Below are positions 23,382-34,722 of a stretch of DNA of 64,000 nt, piece after piece. Location: contig JACONQ010000004.1 of assembly GCA_014281115.1 (NCBI GenBank), positions 4,030,001-4,094,000 on the forward strand, read 5' to 3'. The notes under the pieces are model-generated. The model made no database searches and was not told the origin of the DNA. It saw nothing but the letters and a program-made list of their open reading frames with translations. The position numbers and the translations under genes were made by a program. How positions within the stretch are numbered: position 1 is the first letter of the stretch; every line of letters starts with the position of its first letter. This DNA comes from Laburnicola sp. R22_1. Its lineage: Eukaryota; Ascomycota; Dothideomycetes; Pleosporales; Didymosphaeriaceae.

Positions 23382-23632
23382 TAGATTTTTCGCTCTCTAA
23401 AACCTTAACACTAAAAAAGTATCGTGACTTTGGGCCATATATCGACATTAATTTATCTACTAAATCCACAAGAAAAAAGGCTATATTTAGCCAATCAATC
23501 AATCAGTCTGGCAACTTTCAGACTGTTTGATTAGATAATCAGAGCCCTTTAGACTGTTTGACTGATTGCTTACAAAGCAATCAAACAATCAGTCTGACTT
23601 TTTCAGACTAATTGTTGCCAAGTCTGTACTTG

Positions 23633-25176
23633 GAACCGATCAACTCAATTGCGAAGGCCTGCCGCGGCAATACCGAGAATCAGATCAACATCTTTCGCAA
23701 GACTCACCCTGAGGCACAGCATCCCATAGTTTTCCAGAGAATCAAAGAGGAGGAGAAGAAGCTCGAGGAGGAGGAGAAGAAGATCGAGGAGGAGAAGAAG
23801 CTCGCAGATGCCCAGTCCAAGCCTGCAGTAAACCAGCATCAGGACACAGGTAGCAAGCGCCTATCCACAGTAGGTTAGGTCTTCGATGCAGACCCGTTGA
23901 GTACTTTGTTGAGTTTTACGCAGTGCACAGTTTGAAGTTGACGATTGTATTGATTGTTTAGGCTCCCTCTGCTACCAGTCCAGCATGTCTTGGATCCACC
24001 TTTTGTTGAAGGGCCTGGGTACCAGTAATGCTGTGTGCCTTTGTCCTTTTGCTTGCAATCTAACTTCTCCTAGTGCAGTAGTTATCGAAGTAAGGGAGTT
24101 AAAAGATGTAGGTTTAAGAGTTGCTTATACTATTATAGTACATTAATAGAGCTATAATAGTTTTATTAGTAGAAGGGATTAAGGTTACTATATTAGTTGC
24201 AGATCGCCTTTGTAGTAGGTTATAATAAGAACGTAGGGCAGAGGCACCAGCTTTTATTCTGCTTCTCTTATTACCGCCCTTTAATAGGCTATCTCGCCGC
24301 CCTTTAGATCTCTATAGTTAAATAGTAACTCTAAGGTTACTATCCTATAGTTTGCTGTTATATAATCCACTCTTATAATTACTATGTTATTCTTTAGCTC
24401 CCTACTATAGCTAATCCTAATTGCGCCTTTTTTTTTACGTACTTTAGCTATTAAATCTTAGTTGTGCTTGCTATTAAGTCTTATAATCTGTAAAAGGTTA
24501 GGTCGACTATAAACTAATATGAATGAATGAAAAATCCACAGTAGGTCCATCCCCTATTACAAATGTCACCAGCTAATTATCTATAGGCTGCCATCGACAA
24601 CCCTGGCTCCCCCAATAAGCGCCGAACAAACAATCCGGAAGAGTCGGCTGAGTCGGTTGAGTCGGTTGAGTCAAAGAGGTCGCGGCCTGGGAAAAGCAAA
24701 TGGGTAAGCAAGACCACAACACTATTGCCTACGTTGGAGGGCTCGGCTAATTCTACTACAATTAGTTGTCGATACTGGACGGAACGCTTGAAGCTGCCCG
24801 TGAAATCCAAAAGTCGTACGCCGACGTCGCCAAAGACGCCACACAGGAGCTCAAAACCATCCAAGATCGTATTATGAAGCTGGAAACCAAACTCGAAGCT
24901 CTGCGTGAGATTGCTGAGGACGCAAAGACACGCCGAGAAGAGGTAGACAAGATGAGAGTCATCAACATTGCAGTCTGGAAACGGGTGGAAGCTTTCATAG
25001 ATGACATGTCCAAACAACAGAAAGATAAAGGAAAGGACGCTGTGGAGCCAGCACCCACCAAGCAAGCCACTACGGAGCCAGCACCCACCAAGCAAGCCAC
25101 TGCGGAGCCAGCACCCACCAGGGAATCGGAACTCCTCACCATGTTCGGCTTGGATAGCTCTGGCGAAGACAAATAG
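23633..25176 (+). CDS. Coiled-coil protein gene, 3' half (rest of exon 3, exons 4 and 5)
   Basis: Coding resumes at 23633 (EPINSIAKACRGN) in the frame left at 10520. Exon 3 ends at 23869 at a gtaggt donor. Exon 4 is 24587-24703 and exon 5 is 24766-25176. Exon 3 holds a Lys/Glu coiled coil (EEEKKLEEEEKKIEEEKK). Exon 4 has an NKRR...KRSR basic cluster that could be a nuclear signal, with a triplicated ESVESVES run. Exon 5 is a long helix (LKTIQDRIMKLETKLEALRE) followed by three PAPTKQAT-type repeats and an acidic end (GLDSSGEDK). All junctions are phase 0. The third intron was 46 bp before a 658-bp insertion lengthened it to 717 bp. Confidence 0.8.
23876..24533. mobile_element. 658-bp retro-type insertion within intron 3
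   Basis: It is flanked by a perfect 13-bp duplication, atccacagtaggt (23863-23875 and 24534-24546), and ends in a gaatgaatgaaa tail just before the right copy. A long target duplication with a simple-repeat tail points to target-primed reverse transcription (LINE or SINE). Its right two thirds are AT-rich and RIP-like. No coding domain was recognised. Confidence 0.75.
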
Positions 25177-26069
25177 GCACAACTGGAGCGATGACGGCGA
25201 TGGCGAATTGCCCTTAAGGCGGTAGTCGAGTATGGGCATAATAGAGATGAATTGTAACTATCAAATGGTATTGATCATGCCATGGTTCACTACAGTCAAC
25301 GTGCTTCTCGCAACCCTGCCTTGCCTATCGCCATGCACCTTGAATAATGTATTCGTTTTTTTTTGTGAAATCTTGCTCCTTCTGCGAGGTGCCTCTTTGC
25401 TACCTATATCTTCTCAACCCCCCTGCCCCATGTGAGTGTTCTGTTATGTTGGAGACTCCTGCCAAAGGGCGGGCATCCGAAGGAACTGCGTGTGCGTCAT
25501 GTCCACGCCAGTCGTTGGCGGCAAAGGCGGGATGGACATTGAGCGTTGGGTATGGTCGAGTGGCGTCTTGGCGACCATAGAAGTATCCGAGATCGCGGCC
25601 TGGACGAGTTCTTCGTCTTCATTCAGCAAGGTACCACTACCGGAGTGTGCGGAACCTCGTTGTGAGTCGGGAATGAGAACATTTCCGTATCCGACGTCGG
25701 AAATGGCTTCCTCGGACTGCCTTCTCAATGACCCCAACGTCGTCTATCTCTCTATTACTCTCCTCCTCCTTAGCCTTGTATAGCCACATGCGAGTATAGT
25801 AGCAATTATTATTAGTAAGTATTGCTAGTAAATAGTTAGGATAGTGTAAATAAGGTATTAATTTTAAAACTATCTATATTATAAGTGTTAATAAGTATAG
25901 CAAAGTTAAAGTTAAACTTACTATAATAAATAGGATAAGTTGTTATCTAAATAGTAGTTATCTATTAGAGATATACTAGCGCATACTATAAGTAGCTTTT
26001 AATATTACTATAGCTCCCCTTACTAGTAAAGTATAAGGTACTTATAAAGTTATATATAATAGAAGTATA
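25177..26069. other. 3' flank of the coiled-coil gene, then AT-rich stretch
   Basis: About 570 bp of ordinary composition follow the stop, then a sharp change near 25780 to TpA-rich sequence. A minus-strand open frame at 25444-25737 (starting MGSLRRQSEEAISDVGY) has protein-like composition but no recognisable family and no upstream exon. It may be a gene fragment cut by the AT-rich block. Confidence 0.4.
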
Positions 26070-26077
26070 GTTATAGT

Positions 26078-29000
26078 CAGACTTGTCAACAAGCAAGTAA
26101 CTTGCAAGCCTTGCTTGTTAAACTTGGGTAATAACCAATTCAAGCAAGCTAAGTTCGCTTATACAAATTTACCAAGCAATTCAAGTTTTAATAGAAAACT
26201 TGCTTGGTAAACTTGAATAACTTGGGTGTTTGGGCTGTCTTAGAGTTGATTTTCGTGAGGTTTTCAAGTTACTAGTAAAAGCGATTTCGCGATAGTTTTC
26301 TAGTGTTGAGATTAGCTTAGTCAGCTCCAGCCACCTGATTTCGCGCGTTCGTTTGAACTTACCGCGTACTTGTTGCTCTACAACGCCTATCCTAGTGCCC
26401 ACCCCGGTACTTTGCTGCCTCTTTTGCTACCTTATAGCCTATCATGCCCGTCTCTAGAGCTGCTAAAGCTGCTGGCAGAGGCAGCAAACGCGCTGTAGGA
26501 CACGCCAAAACAACCCCCAACCCTCCCTCTAAACGCGCCCGCGTCTTCCATGGCAAAGGCACCAAAAGCCAGCCCATAGAGCTACTAGAGAGCCAGCAAT
26601 GGCCGCCTGCCTCGCCAGCTGTACAGGCGATCGACCCAACAGTTGAGCAGCCGTAGCGGCGGCGCTCACCGCGCAAAGCCCTGGCGGACGCGGCGTCCTA
26701 GGCCACTAAAAAGCGCCTATTTGAGTCGCAGTCGCGTAATGGAGTGGCTAACAAGGCTATTATTAAGTCTGTAGCCAGCAGCAAAGCGGCCACAGTAGCT
26801 AGTTTTGACGAGGATAACTGCAAGGAGGGGCAGTTTGACAAGCGTTTTGCGGATAACTTTGACGGTATTAACTGGGATTGTTTAAAGCGCTTTTGTAAGC
26901 CTCCGCGCACTTAGAAGCGGGCTAAAAGCTGGATTTACAACTATGGTTACCGCGTTGCGCTGCGAAGTAGGCCTGAGGAGCTCTACTTTGTCTGCAAGTA
27001 CTGCCATCAGCATTGTTCGAATGAAGGGATCTTGAAGGTTACGCAGTCAACAACAGCCGCGATCTCTTATCTAGGGCAGCCAAAGGCGGGCCACAACCTC
27101 AGCAAAGCTGGCAGCAAAGTTGCTAAGCGGAAGCTGCCACCTGGCCAGAAGTCGCTGGTGATAGTAGCCGGTTCTGGTATAGAAGTCAGTCAAGAAATCG
27201 CCAACGAGATAGGCAACTTTAACGTACAGGGTTTCCGCTTTGCTGTCGTTACGTGGCTTCTCGAGAACAATCACCCGCTCAGCGAACTCGAATCGCCCGC
27301 CTTTCGTGCCTTGATCAGCTTTGCCAACCCTAAGGCAGAAGCAGCGCTATGGGCAAGTCACAATAGCGTGTCGTCGTACGCGATGAGACTCTACGAATTC
27401 ATGCTACCGAAAGTCGTTACGGCGCTGTCCGAATCGAGGAGCAAGATCCATATAAGCTTTGACGGTTGGACAACAAAGGGAGGCAAGCGCGGCTTTTTTG
27501 GAGTTGTAGCTCACTACGCTGATGCGTTGGGCAAGCTGGTGGACTTGCCTATAGCGCTGCCGCAGCTGGCGGGCGCCCACACTGGTGAGAGGATTGCTGA
27601 GGTTGTTACTCAAACGCTGCAGAAGTTCGGGATAGGTCCATTGAAGCTAGGCTGCTTTGTGCTCGATAACGCCTACGCCAACGATACCGCAGTTAGCTGC
27701 CTTGCTGGTTAGTACGGCTTTACTGCCTCTCACTACCGCCTCCACTGCGGTCCACATACGATCAATCTTGTTGCCCAGGCTATCATTTTTGGCAAGAATC
27801 CCGACTCATACGATAACAACGCAACAGAGCTAAGAGATGAGGAGCAACTAATGGCGGAATGGCGCAAAGACGGCCCTCTGGGCGTACTTATTGATGTGAT
27901 CAACTATATACAAACGCCTCAGCAATACGACAAGTTTAACCACTTTCAGCGCCTCGCTAACACGGAGCTACCGACGCACGAAAAGAAATCAATATTAGAG
28001 CCTATTAAGGCGGTTGTTACGCGCTGGAACTCGTACTATAGCTGCTTCAAACGCGCTGCTGAGCTACAGCACGCCGTCAGCAACTACGCTAACTACCACA
28101 TACAGCGCACGCGCAACCTCGACGATATCGCCAAAAGACGCGGCAACAAGCTCCCTAACGTGCCAAAATGGATGCGATCAGACGGCCTAAACAGCGCGGA
28201 CTGGGCGGTGATTACAGAGTATATTGACGCGCTTAAGCCGCTCAAAGACGCCACAAAGCAGCTTGAAAGTCGTGGTAAGTCAGGCAGGTTTGGCACGCTT
28301 TACTCAGTTATCCCAGTCTTTGAAACGCTACTCCACGAGCTTGAGCTGCGCGTTAAGCAGTATGAGAGCGTCAACTTTGAGCAACCTGGCGCTCCAGAGG
28401 ATCATATACCCATTAACCTTCGCGCTGCCTGGGCTAAAGCCGATGACTACTACGCCAAACTTGACGCAAGTCCTTACCCGTACGCCGCTACAATCCTCCA
28501 CCCATACTACAAGCGCTACTGTGATCGTAGCTGGCGCAAAAAGCCAGACTGGTTGGCAAAAAACAACGCTGCGTTTGAGCAGCTTTGGCGGCAATACAGG
28601 CCAACCAACGCGCCAAAAAGCAGCCCAGCTGCGCAGTCTAGCGATCTCGAAGACGCCATTGCCGCGATAGCTGACGCCGACGATAGCGACGACGACGACG
28701 AGGACATGGATGAGTACAAGCGGTGGAAGAAACTGGAGCTAAAATGGACGCGCGAGCAGCTCAAAGACGGTTGCTGCCCTATCCGTTACTGGATTGAACT
28801 GGCGCCAAAATACCCCAATTTATTGCGCTTAGCAATCGACGTTCTAACAATCCCCGCCTCCAGCTGCGAGTGCGAGCGCCTCTTCAGCGAGCTTGGTGAT
28901 CTATTAGAGCCAAAAAGACGCAAAATCGGAGCTCAGTTGCTAGCAGCTTTGCAATGTATTCGAGCTTGGCAGCGAGCTGGTTTCGAACGCCCAGCTGACA

Positions 29001-29232
29001 GTATCGCTGAGAAGCTTGAAGCACTAGTTACCGACGATGAGCTAGGCCAGCAATATGGGATATGCGACTGGGAGTCGTCTCAGCAGTAATTTGTACCTAC
29101 TTCGACTCTGTACGACATAAATTCTATCAAGCAAGCAAGCAAGTCTCAAGCAATTAGCACGAAAACTTCACCCAAGTCAAGCAAGTCAAGTTCGAGCTCG
29201 AAACTTGCTTGACTTGCTTGTTGACAAGTCTG
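26078..29232 (+). mobile_element. hAT transposon, family B, near-intact
   Basis: Perfect inverted ends cagacttgtcaacaagcaag and their complement bound the element, with a perfect 8-bp duplication gttatagt (26070-26077, 29233-29240). Subterminal regions on both sides carry repeated caagcaagt/aacttgctt words. It is 3155 bp long. Low divergence of ends and duplication, with few transposase stops, suggests it is the youngest hAT in the window. Confidence 0.95.
26444..29089 (+). pseudogene. hAT transposase with four stops
   Basis: One continuous frame of about 880 codons starts MPVSRAAKAAGRGSKR. In order it has a basic N-terminal region, a BED-type zinc finger (FVCKYCHQH ... ISYLGQPKAGHN) near 26990-27095, the catalytic domain (ISFDGWTTKGGKRGFFGVVAHY near 27455, LGCFVLDNAYAND near 27650), an acidic linker and the C-terminal hAT dimerisation motif (CECERLFSELGDLLEPKRRK near 28870). 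In-frame TAG codons occur at 26654, 26699, 26911 and 27710. Each replaces a plausible Gln or Trp, and no frameshift is present. The 412 residues after the last stop are open. Confidence 0.92.
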
Positions 29233-29240
29233 GTTATAGT

Positions 29241-29572
29241 ATTTAAATTTTAGTTCAGCTCCTTATAAGTTATATATTGCCTAAAAAAAAAATTTAGCCC
29301 CTTCAAGTTCCACCAACAAAATCGTGTTGGTTGCAACAAGTGGGCACCCTTGTTGAATGATATTCCAGTCCAACTCGTATCTCTCACCTTTCATGCTCCC
29401 TCACGTTTTTTTACCTCCACTAGCTCCCCCAACTCATCCCGCAGCGTCTCACCCAGGAATCTCATAGTGGTTGTTTCTCTTACCCCACGGTTCTCTCACT
29501 GTCTTGTTTCTCTCACGTCGCTGCTCTCTCGTGCTATCTCTCCTCTACTATATAACTGGCTTCCCCCCCAAC
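29241..29572. other. Gap between two hAT elements
   Basis: This stretch of C/T-rich and AT-rich sequence has no supported gene. The right part is rich in tctc runs. Confidence 0.4.
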
Positions 29573-30372
29573 CAGAGTTGGCAACAATCAAGTCGACTTG
29601 ATAACTTGACTTGATTGACTTGATTGTATCAAGTCAATCAAGTCAATCAGGGAGGCGAAATTTAGCAAGTCAATCAAGCAAATCCTGCCGACTTGATTGA
29701 CTTAATTGATAGACTTGAATCCCTAGGATCTTAGGGGTTTATCGTAGAATACTGGATTCTTAGAGTATAAGGCAACTCGGAGTTAACGGACTTTACCTAA
29801 GATAGTTGCCTATCTAGGCTTAGCGCCGTATTTCTGAGTTTCCTCATCTCCCACCACCCATCTAACTTACCTACTTACCCACCACCTCTCTCGCTCTACC
29901 AACGCCCTCCTCTATTAATATGGCGTCGCCCGATCGCCTAGAAGGCATGAATAGTAACCTCTCTCAAGTTTTTAGCCAGCGGCTTGAAAGCACGGCGTCA
30001 CAAACCCCTCCCAAAGATAGTGCCACTAATGTAGCCACCAACGCGCCGTCAGAGCTTAACGCCGAAAGCTCTGTGGGCACCCCATCCGCCACCAATATAG
30101 AGGACGACGATAACGATTACAAGGGCATTGAATAGGTACGCCTGCCAGATTATCATAAGCCAGCTCATGGTGCAAAGCGCAGTCGAAAGAGCTGGGTTTG
30201 GCGGCACAGATATCGCCTCTGGCACCGCAAGCAACAACGCCTGTACTGGCTCTGCCGCTATTGCCACCGTTATAAGCACCCTGCCGGATTTTATTACGCT
30301 GATCAATCAACTACATCAATCAGGCGCCATCTCAGTGAGCGTAAAGCTGGCCACAGGCCAGAGGAGCCTTAA
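29573..30372 (+). mobile_element. 5' fragment of a fourth hAT family with BED finger
   Basis: The end cagagttggcaacaatcaag resembles hAT family A ends and is followed by an array of tcaagtcaa-type subterminal words to about 29715. The coding start MASPDRLEGMNSN is at 29920. After one TAG the same frame gives a BED-type finger (WLCRYCHRYKH ... IRRHLSERKAGH) ending near 30372. No catalytic domain follows, because LINE sequence takes over within about 120 bp. The element is truncated at its 3' side. Confidence 0.75.
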
Positions 30373-30539
30373 TGTAGGACAACTGTCTGCCGGCAGCATT
30401 TGTCCACAATCAACTATCCACACTGACCCGTCCACCTCAGAGAGGGAAGATGCCAGCATGAGCGATGACCCGCCATTATTATGTTAGAACACCCTTACAA
30501 CATCCCAGCCGACACCAGGCATCAACAGCCCAGCCTACC

Positions 30540-33500
30540 AAGCAACCAACTTCGTGTATGCTAGGCCAATGTTAGCAGGAGCTCACCCTGGCACATCACA
30601 ATACTAGAGGTGGCCTTTCAAAAGGGCATAGATGTTGTGTGTGTTCAAGAGCCCTTCACATGTGCCAACTCAAGAACTTCCACCCACCCTAGTTTCACAC
30701 ACCTAGCACCTATCAGCACCTGGGACAGCCCTAACACGCCAGGCTCAGCCCGCCCTAGGGTAATAACCTACATCCGCAAAGGATGCCACCTACAATACCA
30801 GGCTAGAGAGCCTCAACCACCCAGACATGCTATAGGCTGTAGTGAACGGAGTTGCCATACTCAACTGCTACAGACAGCCACACACCCCACACGTTATCCA
30901 ATACGTCACACATCTTATACCTCCTTAACTCTGCCTTGTAGGAGGAGACTTTAACGCTAGACATGAATCCTTTGAGCCTACTATTACTGCAGCCAACGGA
31001 GGCGTGGAGCTAGCTAGATGGGCTGCTAACGCGTCTATGGACTACATTGGTGTGCCAGGGCAGCCAACACACTGCGCTGGCTATGTCCTCGACCTTACCT
31101 TCTTTAATATCCCATTTGCCCAGTCTGCTGTTAATGCTAGCATACACAGCGGCTTAGACTATAAGACAATAGTAACCTCTGTCCCTATCTCTACGCCAGG
31201 CACTCCGCATCTAGAGCAGTACCACTTTAGAGTCCCTAAGGCAAGCCTACCTAAATTCGCTGGGCTAGTGGAGATGGGTGTCCAGAGCATCCCAGATCCG
31301 CTTGCAACACTGGACGCAGCACAGCTAGAGGAATGTGTCACGCTGCTTATAGAGACCATACAGCACTCTGTACAGACAGCAGGCAAGCCTGACCGCAAGG
31401 AAGGCCGTGCGGCACTATGGTGGACTAAGGAGTGCAAAACTGCTTACCAGGCCTACAAACATGCTAGACAGCTCTGCTCTGGCAGTCTATAGGAGGAGAG
31501 ACAGGCCTTCAAGACTACCGTCCGACAGGCCAAGAGGCAGTACTAGCGGCATGTTATTAGTAATGCCAAAGACGACAAGGACCTATTTAAGATCATTGCC
31601 TAGCACAAGCTTACACTAGAGAACCAGGACACTCCTCTTATAGTGAACAACACGACAATATTAGACCCCCTAGAGAAGGCAGAAGCTCTTAGAGAGGAAG
31701 TCCTCAACCAGTACACAGCAGAGGATAACCTCAGACACTACCCAGACCAGGAGATGGCAGATACCCTCCCGTGGAGCACACACATCTCACTGGAGGAATG
31801 TGAGCGAAACACAATAGGGGTCTCGAGCACCTCACCAGGTACTAATCGCTCTACTGTGCGACTACTCCAAGCCTGCTGGGCTTAGGTTAGGGAATTCATA
31901 CAAAGGGTCTTCTAGTAATGCCTTAAGCTCAACCACTTCCTAGCACAATGGAAGCTTACAGAGGTAGCAATAATACCTAAGACAGGGAAGACAGACCAAT
32001 TGTCGCCCCGCTCCTAGAGACCTATAGCGCTTCTCTCGTGCATCGGAAAGGGACTTAAACGAACAGTAGCCAGAAGAATCGCGTGGACCGCCATAACACA
32101 CAAGATCCTTAGCCCCTAGCATAGCGGCGCCCTTCTAAAGCGCTCTGCAGCCGACCTTACTGCAGTATTCACCCACAATACTGAAGCAGTATAGGTACTT
32201 AGAAAGTATATCACTATAGTCACCCTAGATGTGCAAGGAGCCTTTAATGCGCTCCTAAAGAACCGCCTACTATACTGGATAGCCCAATAGGGCTGGCTAC
32301 AAAGAACTATACTCTTTGTAGACTTATTCCTCACTAACTAGAGGGTTCGAGTCCGCCTTAGACAGGTCACTACCCCTAGCTACCCTATCGCCTGTAGCAC
32401 ACCTCAAGGCTCGCCTCTCTCGCCTGTACTATACACACTATATCTAGCAGAGCTACTATCTATAGACACAGAACGGAGGTTTAGATATACAGACAACATA
32501 TGTCTATACTAGGCCTCACACTCTATAGACAACAACATCAAGCTCCTAGCATCAGATCTAAGGCAGATCAGAGCATAGGGTGAGACTAACAAGGTCACCT
32601 TTGCCCCAGAAAAGCAGGAAATAATACACCTAACTAGACAGCGGAGCAACTACGCACCACTATATGTTGTAGATGAGCAGCTCACGATCTACCCTATTCT
32701 CCTAGGTAGAGAGCACAGCTAGCTAGCCCTGCGTTGGTTAGGAGTGTGGTTTGACCGCAGACTTACCTTTAGACAACACGTAGCCACACGCACTGCAAAA
32801 GCTGCTAGGGTAGCTTATTATATTCGCAGTCTGGCCAGGACCACCTATGGACCACCAGCTAGCTCCCTCCGCAAGGCCACTATTGCCTGTGTATACCCGT
32901 CGCTTCTGTACGGGACGGAATGCTGGTACAGAGGCCGCACTAAGCAGCCACATACACTCAAACCAGGCAGGTCACAAGAGGTTAGCGCTTACGTTGGATG
33001 GCACATAGCTGCTATAGACAAGACACTAGCCATAGCAGCAAGGGGCATTCTACCAGCGTAGAGAACAACCCCTACAGCTGCACTCTTCCACGACGCCGGA
33101 CTACTGTCTACAGTAGTAGCACTAGAGGAAGCTAAAATTAGATTTACAACCCACTTGCGCACTACAGATACAGACCATCCTCTCACTAGGCGCATATTAG
33201 TACATATAGTAAATAGGGGTGTAAAAATAGGACAACCACAGCGAGTCAAGACCAAAGTCTAACAGATGGCATCTCTTCTACCAGAGATCCTTAGGACTAC
33301 ACTCACAGCCCCTCACTACTCAAGTGGCTGCCAAATTAACCCAACGCTCAGCATAGACAAGAAGACTACAGCTAAGGCTTTTAATATATAGTAGGCCCAT
33401 CTCCCACCACTAGACGTAACTATCTTCTCAGATAGCTCTAAACAGTACACAAAGGAAGGAGGAAAGCGGGTCACTTACGGCTTTGCAGTGTATCAGAACA

Positions 33501-34320
33501 GAAAGCAACTGCAGACTGGACGCGGGTCGCTTAACTCTACCTCGCACGTCTTTAACGCTAAGGCAATAGGAGCATAGAAAGGCCTCTAGCACACCATAAG
33601 ACAACTAGAGTTCAATACCCATTAAATCTGGCTGTGCATAGACAGCACCTCAGTCATATAGTGTCTAAGGGGCGACGCACCCCCTACCTCTTAATAGGCT
33701 TTTCTAGAGTGCCACAGCGCTATAGAGACTCACAATGTCTCTATTAAATAGGCCCCTAGACACCTAGGCATTAAAGGAAATAAGGCAGCAGACAGATTAG
33801 CTAACCTAGAAGCCTAACACCCATCACCTGCAACAGGTAAAGCTGCTCTGCCTACACTCTTAGGCATCAAGACAATTGCTCGCAAGACATCACAACACAC
33901 ACAACAGATCTAGTGGTCTAAAAAGAAAAACAAACTCTCTAGATAGTACAAAAGCTGGCACCTAGACTACGCACCACGCAGTAGTCTAAAGGAACTAGAC
34001 CTACTAAGAGCTATCCTAGCCAGACTACTTTCTATCTAGTCTAGATATAGGGATTTTGCCTAGTACTACTAAAAATACAACCACAAGAATGCAAACCTTA
34101 CCTACTTATACAGACAAGACAAGACACCCAAGCACCTCGCGCTTTGCCGCAAGACTCTAGGGACGTTTAGCAGATGGCCACTTCGACCACCTATACCGCC
34201 ATCCAGCCAGGCTGATGGCCTAGCGTACGCTGCAGCACTAATAAGGGAGCTAGAGTTCTTTGGAGCCTTTACCAAACTAACGCAGTACTACACCAGGATC
34301 TGCCCCCGCTAGCTCTTATA
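30540..34320 (+). pseudogene. LINE ORF2: endonuclease, reverse transcriptase, RNase H
   Basis: The apurinic-type endonuclease begins at LRVC.ANVSRSS (30547) with VVCVQEPF near 30640. After a frameshift near 30840 it continues with GGDFNARHESFEP near 30945 and LDLTFFN near 31095. Reverse transcriptase shows LDVQGAFNALLKNRLLYW near 32225, ACSTPQGSPLSPVLYTLYLAELL near 32395 and RYTDNICLY near 32480 (an altered YADD box). RNase H shows IFSDSSKQYTKEGG near 33425, CIDSTSVI near 33640 and HLGIKGNKAADRLA near 33765. Many TAG/TAA codons replace Gln. Confidence 0.85.
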
Positions 34321-34437
34321 GCCCTACAAAAGCAACAGGCAATGCAGCACCTAGTGGAACTAGGTCCAGCACAAGAGCTGCAATACTCCTCACCCCTCTT
34401 CCTCTCTTTCTCTCCCCCCGCCCCCCCTACACACACA

Positions 34438-34460
34438 CTCTCTCTCTCTCTCTCTCAGCA
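34438..34460. repeat. (CT)n microsatellite in the LINE 3' region
   Basis: A run of tctctctc repeats follows a C-rich stretch within the 3' untranslated part of the LINE. Confidence 0.8.
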
Positions 34461-34722
34461 CATAGATGCCTCAAAATGCAAGGAAATCACCCTAATATAC
34501 ACGCACTACTCAGTCTCTCCAACTAGAAGGGGAGCTGTAGTTCCGAAATGGTAGCAATACCCGCGCAGGCAAGAAATGCTTTCTAGGGTAGTGTGTTAGC
34601 ACTGCAATTCCATAGCTTAGCACGTCGTATATGCCCTTCAGGAGGCGAGATGGTGGACTTAATCCCCATCAACTAGACGAAAAATGAATACCAACCAACC
34701 AACCAACCAACCAACCAACCAG

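Larger units (their letters stand above)
13705..23624 (-). mobile_element. hAT transposon, family A, copy 2 (host of nested insertions)
   Basis: It starts gacttggcaacaattaaac and ends attgttgccaagtc. The right target duplication is tgtacttg (23625-23632). Native segments are 13705-14186, 19260-21590 and 23384-23624, about 3.05 kb in total. A copia element occupies 14187-19254 and a pogo element 21591-23381. Its remnant transposase lies on the minus strand and aligns to copy 1 throughout. The interior is heavily RIP-mutated; the last 150 bp before the host exon are almost unmutated. Confidence 0.88.
30490..34722 (+). mobile_element. Tad1-like non-LTR retrotransposon, 5'-truncated
   Basis: Coding sequence for endonuclease, reverse transcriptase and RNase H is followed by a 3' region ending in an (accaacca)n simple repeat at 34691-34722. 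No LTR is present. The 5' neighbour is a hAT fragment and the 3' neighbour a pogo transposase C-terminus, so the two flanks do not form one empty site. The left side has been rearranged or deleted. Confidence 0.8.

Noticed and set aside
25444..25737. Minus-strand frame starting MGSLRRQSEE as an independent gene
   Set aside because: The composition is protein-like, but it has no family signature, no splice partner and no clear promoter. Mentioned only as a possible fragment.
34438..34722. (CT)n and (accaacca)n runs as independent regulatory repeats
   Set aside because: They lie in the 3' region and tail of the LINE and are best explained as parts of it.
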